Assembly (NCBI GenBank): GCA_037074615.1 | Contig: CM073560.1 | Coordinates: 3,789,501-3,853,500 of the forward strand | DNA: 64,000 nucleotides | Source of the DNA: Leucaena leucocephala | Lineage: Eukaryota > Streptophyta > Magnoliopsida > Fabales > Fabaceae | Reading direction: 5' to 3' | In this document: piece by piece, positions 31,304 to 45,404 of the stretch | How positions within the stretch are numbered: position 1 is the first letter of the stretch | Layout of the letters: every line of letters begins with the position of its first letter | Made by a program: the position numbers and the translations under genes | The notes under the pieces: model-generated | Seen by the model: only the letters and a program-made list of their open reading frames with translations | Databases searched by the model: none | Told to the model about the DNA's origin: nothing

Positions 31304-33275
31304 TGTTTGATTTTATTTCAAACCATACTTTAAAAAGGGCTTATAGCCTAAACTTTGGTTTGGGAAAATTTTAAAACAAACAGTTATATTTGTCCATAAA
31401 TATTTTTAGATAAAACCATAGTTTAAAACCATGATTTTAAATAAACTATTGAAACTAGCTTTTATAACAGTAAAAGAGTTTCTTGATTAATTAATTACTA
31501 TCTTACCCCTACTTTTTCTTACACTATCTTTTCTCTCTCTTACTTTTTCTTACACACTCTCTCCTCTCTCCTATTTTTTCTTACACACTCTCTCCTCTCT
31601 CCTCTAATTTCTTTACCTCTCTCATCTCTCTTACTTTTAATCAAATCATACATTTTTAGTAATTTATCAATATAAAAAGTCATTCTAAAAATAACTATCC
31701 AAACACTTATTTATTCATAATTATTTTTTTTTATAAACTTTTCTTTAAATTTTTTTTTATAAGCTATCTATAAATTTTTTTTATAAACTATTTTTTAAAA
31801 TATTATCTAAGCCGGCTCTAAATGCTCCATGCTTGGGGTTCGAGACTTGGTACCTCCCTTCCTTCATCACTCCTTCTCGATCTCATCACCATCGTCAAAA
31901 TTAAAAAAAAAAATCACATCTTGGAAAGAAACTTAAGGTTGTTCGTTTGACTTTAAATCTAAGAGCTAATCTTTCTCTCTCTAGTTTCTGTAAATTCTTG
32001 CTGAAAACCATTGCGAGATCCAACAATGGTAAATTGCTTGAACCCCCATTCCTCGAAGAAACGTGCCTACAACGCCGAATCCGACGACTGCGAGGATTGG
32101 AGGTGGGAGAAGCCGTCTCCGTCTGCAGAGAGGGGAATGGAGGGAGGTTAGTTGACTAAGAACGTCAGCGATTTCTCCCGTAAGATTCCACTTGGACTTT
32201 CTCCAAACCCCAAGCTTCATATTTTTCACAACTGTGTGAAGTGAAACTTCCAATGGGAGAGGGGGATCTTCACTAAATATTGAGAGAAGGTGTTTTTGAC
32301 GGTGGTGACGCCCACGCCCTGAATCATTTAGAATTCTTGATCGGGGAAGCTATAGCCTATCTAGGGCTACGGAGCAAGTGAAGAAGATGGGTGGGTTCGG
32401 CGCCACTTCTTTGTGTCTCTGGAATGTCCATCATCTCCATTCCATTCCATTCTTTTTTTTTATTTAAATTTTATAAAAAAGTCCAGGGGAAGCTGATTTT
32501 TTCATGGATGAAAACAATGTATTCAGAGATAATAAGAAAACCTGCTTTTTAACAAAATAAAAATATTCCAATCACAAAAAACGCCACATCACGTGCCCTG
32601 TCATGTTTCCAACTTTTATTTTTTGTCAAACTTCTCCTGAGTCAACACTTTAACAATCAAACTTCAAAATTATGTTAACGATATATGAGATTGCCCCATT
32701 TTTAAATAGTTATAATATAAAATTATACTATAAAATATTTTCAAATATTAAATATATTTGATAAAATATTTTAATACACTAGGTACGCTTTAACCTTTTT
32801 ATTATGTCAATATTATATAATGTAAAGCTCATAATAAATAATATATGATTATTAATATTATATAATGGGTATCTGGACCATGAATGGAATGGGGGTAAAG
32901 GAAGATGGTGGAATGACTGTTTCTGTTGTGCTGTTGTCATCGATTGGTGGTGGAGATGAGTGGAGTCAATGGAGTGCCGTCAAGACGACGTGACTGTCGA
33001 GGGATGATGAATATGATGGAAGGTAAAGGTAAGAGGAGTCGACGGAAGTAGAAGTAGAGATAGGGAAGGATGAATGGCCTAGGTAAGAGATGCCGATTTA
33101 ATTATAGATTAAAAATAAAAAATAAAAATTATATTTTATATAATTATTATTTAATCTTATATTATTTTTAATAATTTATTAATAATAAAAATTATTTTAA
33201 TAATAACTATCTAAATATTTATTTTTTTATGATTATTTTTTTCTAAAAACTCGCTTCCAAAAACTATAATCCAAA
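31304..33275. other. Repeat-rich DNA with small GC-richer islands, no firm gene
   Basis: 31300-31800 looks like a decayed Tourist-type MITE (GGGCCTGTTTGA start, TCTCTC-rich middle). 31930-32450 is GC-richer and reads MVNCLNPHSSKKRAY, then ESDDCEDWRWEKPSP in the plus strand before a stop at 32151; a second short open segment follows. It may be the start of an unrecognised gene or a gene fragment. 32870-33090 is a purine-rich low-complexity stretch. Confidence 0.4.
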
Positions 33276-33485
33276 ATTACTTTTTTTATATAGAAAAAAA
33301 ATTTAAGTGGATTTAATACCGGTCCCTTATTAAAGTCAGAGTATAATCCTAAGGCTCAGAGAATATTTATAAAGGACTTACAATATCGCTTACTAAATGA
33401 GCCCTCACAATAGTAATAGAAATCGAACTCGCGTCTTTATAAAATATGAGCCTATATTCTTATCATCTATACTAATTCTCATTAA
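33276..33485 (-). mobile_element. SINE-like element, family B
   Basis: It matches the copies at 45.2 and 55.1 kb: ACCGGTCCCTTATTAAAGTC, the TCCTAAGGCTCAGAGAATAT segment, then AATCGAACTCGCGTC. The minus strand therefore carries GAGTTCGATT (box B-like) and the A-rich end faces left. No clear target duplication was found for this copy. Confidence 0.55.
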
Positions 33486-36400
33486 CAAGTCATTTTTAAA
33501 TCATATTTTTTTCATAACCCCAAATCTTCTCTCGTGGATGCACAAATTTTCCACCCAATGATACCATATGCATTAACAAGCCCCTCACATAAAAATTTAT
33601 GTCTAAATTTATATGTTCTTACAATATATGAGTTGTATTAATTCTAGTTTGACTAATATTTATTAACAATCTTATCTAAATTTTATAAGTAGTTCGTGGA
33701 TTAAATTTCATCTGTAGGTTACATTTGTTTTCAGACCCTAGATACCACCTTTTTCTATTAAAAAACAATTGCCCACTTATTTTGAAGTTGGTCCAATACA
33801 CAGAGAGCATTCTAGTTTTAAAAACATTTTTAATAAAAATGCGATAAACAAATATTTATTACTATCACATTACTGTCCTGAAAAGAATTATATAAATGAA
33901 GTCCTTTAATTTGTTATCAATATTGGCGTGTGATACAATGAATATATTAATATATAAAATATAAAATTTATGTCAAATTCATCATTCCTAACTTCTAAAT
34001 AATACAATCAATTATATAAAATTCATGTAATGCATAATAAAATATATCTTAAAAGATAAAATAAACACACACACACACAAATGACAAATCCATGGTGCCC
34101 AGAAATGCAATTCATTTATTAAACTTTGTGCCCGTTTGAATTGAATGAAAACTACAATTTAAAAATAGTTTTTCCCCAAATTTTAATTTAAATAAATTTT
34201 AAAATAAATAATCATATTTTTTTAAATTTTTTTGGACTAAACTATAATTTAAAATTAAAGTTTTAGATAAGCTACTAATACTAACTTATATAATAGTAAA
34301 AGAGTTTATGGATTACCCAATTACTATTTTATCTTATTTTTTCTTACATCCTCTCTCATCTCATATCTTTTTAATAAAATCATACACTTTCTAGTAATTT
34401 TTCAATTATAAAAATACTTCTAATAATAAATATCTAAACACTAATTTATTCATAACTATTTTTTTCTATGAGCTTTTCTCCAAAAGCTATTTTCTAAAAG
34501 CTGTCTAAAAGTATTTTTTTATAAGCCCCTTTTCAATTTCTTTTCCAAACAGGCCCTCTATGGAATACAAAAGCACACCTAATTACAAATTACTAATAAA
34601 AAAGTGGCTAATTTATTAAGTGCTAATTAAATCATGGGATTAATAATTAATCCATTTGTATTTATAGAATGTTTTGTAGCATGGTATTTAATTGAATTTT
34701 GTTTGTATATAACATTTAGAGATATTCCTATTTTTTAATTTCCATCATTCCATGAAAAGCCAAAAAATATGACTCATTTATGAATAATTTATTACAAAAA
34801 ATCTAAGCTTGAATAAATAATGTTTTAGTTCCCCTCATGGTCAATATTTTAATACCCGTAAGGTCTATGATCCCAAAATCCATTTATTTTAATTATATTA
34901 CTTCCCTTTTTTTAAAAAAAATATAAAAAGTGATCAAAGAATTAAGTTAAAGTATTCTAAAAACAATAATTTTTCTATTTAATTTTAAAGGCCGTCATAT
35001 ACTTTTTAAAATAATCATGCCAATATTTAATAAATTATAAATTAAAGATAATTATAACTTTCTGAAATTTTATATCAAATTTCTAATTTCTTATAACATA
35101 TTATTTTTTGTTTAGTTTACAAAGTTTATACCATTGAAGAACGGTCATTTTTTGAACATTTGACCTTTAAAAATCCCAAGTCTAATCTTCTATATTCTTT
35201 CAACTTTTCATTTCACCTATTGACTTTAAGCCACAAAGTGGAAGCATTAACTGAAATATCCATTCTTTTATCTCAAATTAATTAATTCATTGATTTTAAA
35301 AAAAAACGTATACCATGCACCTAGAAAAAGGGGAAATTAAAGTGATAAAAAGAAACCCACAATCTCCACTTCTTTAAATCATTGGGGGCATAAAGAAAGG
35401 CGTCATATCTTATTTAAGTCAAAAGGGCCAAATAAAAAAAATACAATAAAACCAAAAAATATCCTTTTCTTTTATTTACATCTATATACAATAACGACTA
35501 ATTTAAAAAGGACAACTGTTCAAATGACTTATAAATAAATAACGACTATCCATTTTATTTTTAGATAATTTGTCTGCAAAAAATGAGAATATACAAAAAA
35601 CAAAAAGAAATAAAAAATAATATGTTTTTTATACTGATAAACAAAAATAATATTATGCAATAACATGTCAGCGGCACAAATATAATAAAATATTCTCTAT
35701 CTCAAATTTTTGTTAGGAATTTAAAATATTATGATAATTACCTATTTTAACTCTCAGACAAAGAACGCACTCAGACAATGATGCATGTCTCTCCAACTAT
35801 AATTCAGCTTGCTAATTAGTTAATTAATTAGTTATCCATCATTAAGCCCAATATTATGGTAAGAATTTAATATACCAAGTTGCTGAACACAGCCATGCGA
35901 TTGCATTTACACATAAAAATTACTACACACACACTATAATTATTTATTATACACATACAAAATAGCAAATAACTTATATACAAAAGTTAGAAACATTACC
36001 TGTTGAATTTTTTTTAATTACATAACTTAGAAGTATATATTATCTAGATATTTAAAAAATAAAAAACTCATGAATAATAAATAAATAATATTCCATCCTG
36101 TCCTAATTATAAAAGTTAATTAAGGGGTTTAATTCTGTCTTAATTATAAAATTTTGATATCTTTTGTCTCTCAAAATTATAATTTTTTTCTTAAAATATC
36201 ATTATATGATTATATATATTAAATGAGTTTTTATTAGGAATAGTTTAAAATACATACGATTAAATGAGATATTTTAATAAAATTAATATATAATCATTAT
36301 AAATAACTAATTTAATTAATTTTTTTAATTTATCTAGATTAGTTAAATAGATATTATATTAAAAATTAAAAATAATAATAGATAATATTAATATTGGCCA

Positions 36401-37821
36401 TGAGGAGAAGATATCTAATTTTTTTTTAAACAAGGTCAACGGTTCAAAGTTTGTTGATGAAAATAGTTAAGTTGAGAGAATCAAATTTAATCTAACATAT
36501 ATGAAAATGTTCGATCTAACAATTAAGTATCAGATAATTATATTTTTTTAGTGAGTGTATGTAAGATGAAGCTTTTTTGATGGGGTGGGAAATATTCTTC
36601 TATCCAAAATTATTAAAGCATGTCACAAATTGCAAAAAGGGCTCTTTGTTCATGCACCTTTAACAAAAAAGTGTATTTTCACAAATTCAAAAAAATAAAA
36701 TAAAAATCAAACTGAATCTAAACGCAGAATGATATTGTGAATATAGCCAACAAAATAAATAAAAAAAGTTCACTTTTCTTTTTATCTTTTAAAGATAAGA
36801 AGTGGCTCATCTTTTTAATATGTGTAAATGCTGATATATCAATATATTGCCCATTTCCTTGATTTTTATTTTTTTAAAAATATATTTACAATATATATCG
36901 ATCTAGGATAATTAACATTAATCAAGGGAACTTTTTTTTTTAATCAAATGAACTGATTTGTTTTAATTATACTACATTATTTTTTTTATAAAATTTATAA
37001 TTTTTTATCTCAATAATTTGAAGATAGAGATGCATAGATCTAATTTTATTATTTTTACCTTTTTTTGGCCAAAGTTTATTTTTTTTATTTTTACCTACTA
37101 AAGATGACCTGTTTTGAATTGAGACTTAGGCCTGAAATGAAAGTTAGTGTAAGAGAAAAAGATCCCAAAATTTTAGTAACATGGTAAATTCCTGAGACCT
37201 TTTTATTTAAGGAAGATCCTCGCCACGTGGAGGCAAGAGCATCTATCTCATGCTTCCCTTCAATTGCAGCTTCACTCCGCCGCACGCCACCCAAAGCTTA
37301 ATTAATTAATTACATCAATTTAATTAATCCCTGTATTTATTTAATTAACGTAATTCTCTAATAATACAAAAGGACAACTCTGTCATGTCCCATAATCTAC
37401 AGATTCTCCTGGGTCACATGCTTAATTCCAAGGGTATTACAGTCTTCTGAAATCGTCTATTTTTTGGCAAAATCTCACTCGCCTCTTGTCACCACCATCC
37501 TCATTTATTTGTTGCGAAAAATTATTCGATATTTGTCCATTTCAATATTATTGATTAATTCTGATTTTTTTGTTCTCTTTTTGGCCTGTATCAATTAATT
37601 TTGTTCAAAATATTACGGTCACCTCAAAAGTAAAATATGTTTTCAATGTAATTTTTTTCTAAAAATTATCAATTTTATTCTATTCGGCTCTTCAATGGAA
37701 CACTGAATTTTATTAATATTTGTTTATTTATTTAAAATGTAATTAAAAAAATACAAGCGTAATAAAACAGAATTTCAGGAGATTTATTATTAATATTTCA
37801 GGGAATGCAGTGTTTGGCGCG
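33486..37821. other. AT-rich intergenic DNA, no gene seen
   Basis: 34125-34560 is a probable MITE with ends GCCCGTTTGAATTGAA and TTTTCCAAACAGGCCC, but its target duplication is unclear. Stowaway-like AT-rich segments recur near 36090-36370. No frame shows protein homology. Confidence 0.5.
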
Positions 37822-38303
37822 TATATAAATAAACCAACAAACTATAGGACCGATAAAAGAGGCTTCTCCCCTTACACAAAAATAAAGAGGTTTCTTCCCT
37901 CGAAGTAAAATGGTAGGAGGAAGAAAGATCAAAATAAAAAACAAATAAAAAGCTTCGAAACTGAGAGAGAGAGTGAGAGAGAAACTAGAGAGAGAAGTGA
38001 CCAAACTAGAAACAGAGACGCCGTCTCTGTGTTGTGTATCTGTGTGTGAAAGGGCGTGTGTCTGTGGGTGTGGGTGTGGGTGTGGGTGTGCGTGTGGGAG
38101 AGAGGGAGGGAGGGAGGGAGAGAGAGGGTCGAAACCCCAGATGCTCTAACCCATTTTTCTCTCTCTACTTTCTCGTTCTGAAACACGGCAATCTATTATT
38201 GTTATCTGATCGGAGCCACTCATTCTCAGTTCAAGTTCCGAGACTCAGGTTCCTGTGTAGATTAGCTTCCTTTCCGGTTGGTGTTGTTCGTTTGGTTATT
38301 ACA
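37822..38303 (+). promoter_or_regulatory. TATA box and repeat-rich 5'UTR of the CCCH gene
   Basis: TATATAAATA at 37822-37831 is a good TATA box. The 5'UTR of about 450 bases contains GAGAGA tracts (37960-37995), a GTGTGGGT repeat (38063-38096) and GGGAGGGA runs (38103-38125). No in-frame upstream ATG was seen. Confidence 0.6.
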
Positions 38304-41300
38304 ATGGAGCGTTACGGCCGGACCAGTGAAGGATCGCAGCCTGATCCGTCACCGGAATGGACCGGAACGGGAGGCGAAACAGGGCTAGAAGGTGAGTACA
38401 TCTGTTCCTGCATTCTGAATTCCGTCCTCTTTTTGGTGGAATTTTGGGTATTGCTTTTACGATTTGTGGTTTTTGAAGAATGTGGAGTGTCATTTAACTG
38501 GGTTTGATCTCGATTTTGCAAATGCAGAGTCAGTGTGGCGATTGGAATTGGGTGGCGGTGAATCGTACCCGCAACGGCCCGATGAGGCTGATTGTATCTA
38601 CTATTTGAGGACTGGTTTTTGTGGGTATGGCTCCCGATGTCGGTTCAATCATCCCCGAGACCGTGGCGCGGTAAATTTGTTGTAGTTAATTATTTGTGGG
38701 CTTTATTGAAGGGCTTTGTTTGGTTCCTGATGGCCGTTATGAGCATTCGCTTCTTTGAGTTCAATTTGGTTTGATATTCTTGTCTTTGGGCCCTGGGCTA
38801 TGTATTAGGTTTGAGCTTGCATTTAAGGGGTTTACATCAAGGATTGCCAGGATATTGATTATTTACTGAATTAACTTATCTGAGTTCAATATTTTGCATT
38901 TGATATTCTGATCGAGTGTTTCATAATTTGGAAATATATATATGTATATGAGTTGATTAGGTTATTGGAGCTGCGAGGACGGGAGGGGAGTACCCAGAAC
39001 GAGTAGGCCAGCCTGTATGCCAGGTGCTTTATATAATTCTGCTAACAACTTCGGGAGCATACTTTCACATTCTAATTCCTTGTTGGTAGTTGGTTCAACA
39101 GTCATGCATATTTATGTCAAGAATGGAAGGAATTTTATGCAAAATTTTGTTTTCATTAGAGTTGATGACTTTCCTTTCCTATTGATTATTTGCTCTGATA
39201 ATGTAAACTGCAGTATTATATGAGGACACGATCTTGCAAATTTGGTCCGTCCTGCAAGTATCACCATCCTAGGCAGGGAGGAGGCACTGTTGGTCACGTG
39301 TCACTAAATTATTATGGATATCCAATGCGACCGGTCTGTATTTCTTTACATTTACCGCATATGTCTTTTCTTGAATGTTGAGTTCACATTTTCTGATAAC
39401 GGAGAGAGTTCGTTCCAAACTTGAATTTTTACCAATAACAGGGGGAGAAAGAGTGTTCCTATTATGTGAAAACGGGACAATGCAAGTTTGGCGCAACTTG
39501 TAAATTCCACCATCCTCAGCTTGATGGCATGCAAATTCCAGCACCTACACCAGTTCCCCCGGTTTCACCTCTACCTGTACCAGTACCTTCGCCATTATAT
39601 CCAACTGTACAACCTCCATCTGGCCCTTCATCATCACAATATGGTGTAATGGTTGCAACTCCTAGGCCACCTCTGCTACCTGGCTCATTAGTCCATAGTC
39701 CCTATGGGCACGTGGTTTTGTCCCAAGCTATATTCCCTTTTCCAGGTTGGAGTCCTTATCAGGTAGGTCAAACTTATTACTTGATTATTTATCCAAGTTG
39801 TTCATGCATTTGTTGAAGCCATTGATCACTTGATGCAGCCTCCTGGAAGCCCCTTAGTTCCCTCAAGTACTCCATCTAATGTTGGTTCGGCACAGCTTTA
39901 TGGGATAGGCCAGCTACCTTCATCTGCATCAACTTATACTGGACAGTATCAACCTTCAGGCTCCTCAGTTGGTCCTTCAGGAAGTAGTCAGAAGGAACCC
40001 TCGTTTCCAGAAAGACCTGATCAACCAGAATGTCACTATTATATGAAAACGGGGGAGTGCAAATTTGGTCCATCATGTAGATATCATCATCCACCTGAAT
40101 TAGCCGCTCCAAAAGCAAATGTGGTCCTTCCTTTGCGCCCGGTAATCATCATTCTCAACTCTTTTGTACAGCCATTCCATGTAATGTATTATGAATGTTC
40201 CATTTGTTGGCTAAAACTGTAGCACTAGCTAGTCATTGGAATTGATGCTAATTGCGAGGTATTGAAAATCGCTTTATTCAGAATTTGAAGCTTTCTTGAA
40301 TGGTTCCATATTATGTTTGATAGCATCAATGAAAACAAATTTTATCTGAGGGAAATTTCCATTTCCTGTCTTTTTCTACTAAATGTACATATAATTGTGC
40401 CTTTTTTTTTGTCTCGTATCTTCAAGTGTATTCACTGTATGGGCCCGTTTGGATTGGCTTATAGAAAACAGTGCTTTTAGATTAGCTCTTTTGGAGAAGA
40501 GTTTATGGAAAAAAATGGTTCTGAATAAATGAGTGTTTGGATAGTTATTACTAGAATGACTTTTGTGATTGGTAAATTACCAGAAAGGTTATGAGATAAA
40601 ATGATAATTACATAAAGTGAAATTTTAAATTTTTATTGTATGTGTGATGTTAAAATAGTAAATAATACATATGTTTGATTTATTGGGTAAGTAAGAATAA
40701 ATAATCACTAATAAGTAAATAAGTAATTCAATTTATTTATTATTAATTATTAATTATTTAGTATTGATTATTTATCGGTAATTATTTAATATATGGGGAG
40801 TGGAAATTTAAGTTTGTATTTTATATATATACATATACGTATATTGATATTACAATATTAAAATATGAAAATAATAAATAATATATGGGGAGTGAAGCCA
40901 AGAAAGGAAGAGCAATGGAAGAGAGAGAGACGAGCTACCTAAAAATGGCGGACGGCTAGAGAGAGAGATAGGAGAGGAGAGAGAAAATTGCCTCCTGCAG
41001 GAAGAACAAGTCACAGATCTGCAAACCAAAACGCATGGATCCCGCCCCTGGAAGAGTAATGGCGGAAGGTGGGATGGGACAAAACAAGTACCTCGGGCAG
41101 GGAGAGAGGAGAGAGAGTAAAGAAAAGTAGGAGTAAAATGGTCTTTTGATGCCCATAAACTCTTTTTTTCTCCAAAAGCTATTCCCAAGAGTTTATCTTA
41201 AATCATGGTTTAGCCCAGAAGCACTTATGGATAAATAGGGCTGTTTGTTTTGAAATTTTCCCAAACTAAAATTTGGGCCAGAAGCTATTTTAAAACCTTA

Positions 41301-44229
41301 GTTTTTGAATTTACCAAACACACACTAAATGCTGTAAGCAAGCACTTTTCCCCCCAAATCTTTCTATGTGGATTTGTTCTCTACCGTGGCATTGATTATT
41401 GTGAACTATGGAATGTTGGAACTTTTGCAATGCTTCTCTGACTAGTTTCTTTTTCACTGGGGAATATTGGAGATCAGATCCTTTTGCCCTCTCAGTTTCC
41501 CGTAAATTTGAATAGAGATATAAAAGGGCATTGGATATCCTAAATTTCCTTTTGAAATTTTCTGTAGAGTTTTTGGGGTGGGAAGGGGGGGGATATTGGG
41601 CCCCACCTGCTTTTTTTTTTCTGCTTATCTTTCTCCAACTGTACAGGAATCAAGATCAAGGGATCTTCTTCAGTGGTCATCTAGGTCATTTTTTTTTCTT
41701 TGCTTGAAAAAATCCTGCATGATCTAGCTGGAGCTGATGAATATGTTCCTTTCCCGAATTTATGGAAATCTTATTCAAAAGTATTGAAGATGTTTTCATT
41801 CTCCCCTTATTCTTTATATGAAACATATTTCCTCTTTCAGTAGCTTGTCAGTACTTTGGGTTTAATTAACCCTTCTAAAGTATGCTTGAGAACATTAGCT
41901 GGTTGGTACCATGTCTATGTCCTTGAATAGTTGTTGCCCATTATGTAGAATGAGTATCACAAACTTCAGCTTATGACTGATATCATATATGCTTGATATA
42001 GCATTGTGTTGTGAACTTGATCTGTCATCTGTGGTGAATGTTATCCAAAGCATTGCTTCTGCATTACTGTTATGCATAAATCAGTATGGCTTTTGTACAT
42101 GTCATTGTTTAATCTATGTACTATGTTTCTTCCTAACATATTTGAAATTGCTGCTGCCTTCATTTAAATGGGATATTGTTTCAAGAAAGACAAGCTTTTG
42201 CATCTCTTATAACAAGCTATCATATGTTTTAGGTTTTGTTTTTTTTGGGCCAAAGGTTTAGGTGTTGTTTTACGTGATTGCTTAATTATGGTAATTTTCT
42301 CTCTGATCTTGATTGGACATACTATACGAGAAATCTGTCTAACTTTTGGATGATTGGACTGATGAACACATGATCCCTTCTTATGGAAATGATCCTAATA
42401 TTCTTTTGCACATAAACAGTTATTGGGGCCAGTAAAATGCCTTAAGATCAGACATGCCCTACTTCTTAGCAAGTCTCTTATGCCCTGAAGTTTCTTTGAA
42501 AACTCAGTATACTCTTTGCGGATTTTTGGGGTATCTAATGATTTGGCACTGTTACGAAATTGAGATAATCTTATCCTTGTTTGTGGTCCTCAAAGATCTT
42601 GATAAGGAATATTACTTCATTTTTTGTATCTCTTTTTAGATAAAATGCCCATATTAACATCATTGTGAGGCTTAAAGAGTGGTCTTGAAAGTTTTTCTAC
42701 AATGGCAGGGATAACCAGCGAGGCTTTTGAAAAAAAATCAGTGATAATTCAACCACTGTCTCATTGCTTTTTTCCAGAGTAGTCAATGACATATAGTCAA
42801 GAATTATATAAAGAATTATCTGTTGATATATAAATATGTGGATTAGTAAACTCTTGGATTTTTTTTCTGGAGATCCATTTGGGTTAGTAATGGAGGATGA
42901 AGATGGGTTTTGGAACTATCTCAATTTATATGGGAAAAATGATAAATTAGTAATTATCTGAAGCAGAAAACATCTGAGTCTGATGAAATGATGTCCAAGT
43001 TTATTGGTTAAAAGCTTACCTTTTTGTTGAGGAAGCTAAGATGCGAAAGCTTTTATGGATAAGGTCACAAAAGCAGTGTAATTTGTGGTATTTCTTCCTT
43101 TTTTCCCTTTCACACTGTACGAGTCTGATCTGATTTTATGTAAGATTGTATCAGTCATGTACTTTTTAATCTCTTGCATAGTGTTATGGAGTTAACCTTC
43201 ATATGGTATATACTTGAAAATCTTTTTGAATTAAATTCTGATAATGTATGGATTCATTTTATGGCCTAGGTTGTTGAGGCCTATAGTAGGAAGACGGGGA
43301 ATAAAACAAAGGAATGATGAAATAGTCCCTGGTGAGGGGTCCAGGATAACTAAATATCAGATGGGTGCATGTGTCGTTAACCGATTGGTATAGGTCCATA
43401 GGAAGGAAAATATCAGTGGAATTTAGGAGACTCTGCCTCTTGAAAGCCAGAGACTTGTCCCTTTTCTTTTCTTTTCTTGTCTTTTTTGCCTTTGGTTTTC
43501 ATTTTCCATCTAGCCTTGAAGCTAGTTTTAACCCAAGTATTATAACATTTCATAAAATACATTTCACTTTGTCTACATATTTCTTTCTGTGGGCATTATA
43601 TCATATGCTTATTTCTCTATTTAGTTTCTCGATCATCATTCAGTGGTTTTTAAGTCCCTTCCACAATGATTTTCAATTTCAACACAAGTAATTGATCATA
43701 TATCTGAGTTGTATATTCTTGTATATGACCTCCGAATATGGAATGCTTTGTAAGATTAGTTTGTTTGTCTGCTTGTCTGTCATTTTATTTGTTAAGAATT
43801 TGATTCTGGTCTTTACTTATCCAGGGCGCACCTACTTGCACTCATTATGCACAGCGTGGGGTCTGTAAATTTGGCCTGGCATGCAAATTTGATCATCCTA
43901 TTGGAGCACTGAGTTATAGTCCGTCTGCTTCCTCCTTAGCTGATATGCCGGTTGCGCCCTATCCTGTGGGCTCATCAATGGGCACTCTTGCTCTGTCATC
44001 TTCATCATCAGAATTGCGACCTGAACTCACCTCAGGATCCGGCAAGGAGTCCACATCGTCCAGAATATCTTCGTCAATGAGCACATCAACGGCATCGGTT
44101 GGCTTGACCTTGTCATCTGGGGGATCCTTTTCTCAATCAACTGCTCAACAATCTGCTGAGAGTTCCAGTCCTTCAGCAATCACCAATAGCACCACCACAA
44201 GCAGCTCCGTCCCTCACACCTCTAGTTAA
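38304..44229 (+). CDS. Five-finger CCCH zinc-finger protein (ZFN/C3H32/C3H58-like)
   Basis: Seven coding exons (38304-38391, 38528-38670, 38961-39023, 39214-39333, 39442-39762, 39839-40141 and 43825-44229) join to 480 residues. Five C-x8-C-x5-C-x3-H fingers lie at residues 52-71, 97-116, 143-162, 310-329 and 351-370. Finger 2 is split by an intron just after its first cysteine. All 20 zinc ligands are present. A proline-rich linker separates fingers 3 and 4, and the C-terminus is a long Ser/Thr-rich tail. Plant proteins with this 3+2 arrangement bind nucleic acid and are usually nuclear or cytoplasmic RNA-related regulators; target specificity cannot be inferred. Intron 6 is 3.7 kb and holds a MITE. 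The gene appears intact. Confidence 0.95.
40441..41329. mobile_element. MITE-like insertion in CCCH intron 6
   Basis: The ends GGGCCCGTTTGGATTGGC and ACCAAACACACACT resemble the Tourist-like ends seen elsewhere in the window. The inner part has GAGAGAG tracts and GC-richer DNA. A matching target duplication was not clear, so the exact limits are approximate. Confidence 0.45.
41330..43824. other. Rest of CCCH intron 6
   Basis: It looks like intronic DNA (T-rich, no long coding frame with homology). Its end at 43824 is the acceptor TTATCCAG before exon 7. No nested gene was recognised on either strand. Confidence 0.5.
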
Positions 44230-45186
44230 GCAATGTGAATGCATACCTCCTTATAACTCCTTTAAATCTCAATTCTTCAACTGGACATCATTATTTAAAG
44301 AGGTCCTGAAATAGATTTTCTTTGAGTTATTCCAGTTCCTCATTCAGTTCTAGGCAAACGTCAGCGTCGATTATCTTCGTGTCATATAAACTTTTCATGG
44401 CCATCTCTTTGATCCTTTTGAATAAAACCATGGCCAACAACCTGGAGATTTTAGCAACCCCATACAGCCACCTTTCTTCTGAATAACTTTTAAAAGAATC
44501 TGCAAAGCCCATTATGCATGTCCATCCAAATCTCCAATTTTTTTGGAGTTTGTTGTTGTACTTATTTATGCTCTGTTCTCTTTTAATATTAAGGAGATTA
44601 TGGCCCCCACAGTTTCGTTGACCCTGTGTTTATGTCTCTTCACCAAAACCCTTCTCTCCTCCAAATACCAATCCTTTTTTGATTCTGGGAACAATCTTCC
44701 AACTGTATCTGGAAGCTCTCCTATTCACTACTGTTCCCAACCTTTTGACTTGGTGGGTTTACTGTGAAGAGAATTAATCAGGAGACTACAATGAGGCTTC
44801 ACATTGCTTATCTTATATGTTTTTTTTTAGATACACAAAATGTTGTGACAAGTGAAATGCTTGACTTGGTACTTAAATTTATTACAAAAATGCATATATG
44901 AAGCAATATTTGAATCAAAACGTTTGAATGTGTAATAATTTGTCTCCCCTTTCTCAGTTCACTTGATCAAATCTTCAAATGTGAGATCATGTAATTTTCT
45001 GGTGGGAAATTTCTTCTTGCTTTTTTGCTCCCTCATGACTGAAATATTTGGATATGTTTATTGTAAAGATGATCTCGTTTTAAAATAGACACCACACTAT
45101 GCTTCAGTTAAAAAAGGTACAGCATAATGCAATGCACCTTATAAATCAAGTGCATGTCTTTTGAGTACAAGGACCGTATTTGGGTA
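44230..45186. other. CCCH 3'UTR and adjacent DNA
   Basis: The 3'UTR probably occupies a few hundred bases after the stop at 44229. Short open frames here lack homology. Confidence 0.4.
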
Positions 45187-45404
45187 GGAGGATAGCCATG
45201 TTTTTTTTACAAAAAAATTTAGGTGAGTTTGGCACCGGTATTTTGCAAATATCAGGTATAGTCTCAAGGCTCATAGAGTGTTTATAGGAGATTTACGATA
45301 TCGTCTATTAAAAAAATTTTTACACGGGAATTGAACTCGTGTTCTTGTAGGATATAAGTATATTTTTTATTATCTGTATAACTTTAATTAGTGGAGGATA
45401 TCCA
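45187..45404 (-). mobile_element. SINE, family B, with 12-bp target duplication
   Basis: The body at 45199-45392 is flanked by GGAGGATAGCCA (45187-45198) and GGAGGATATCCA (45393-45404), one mismatch. The A-rich end faces left. The minus strand has GAGTTCAATTCC, a box B-like motif. The sequence matches the 33.3 and 55.1 kb copies. Confidence 0.75.

Noticed and set aside
38034..38303. 90-codon N-terminal extension of the CCCH protein
   Set aside because: The extension begins at a GTG in a GT-repeat 5'UTR; the ATG at 38304 fits the family start.
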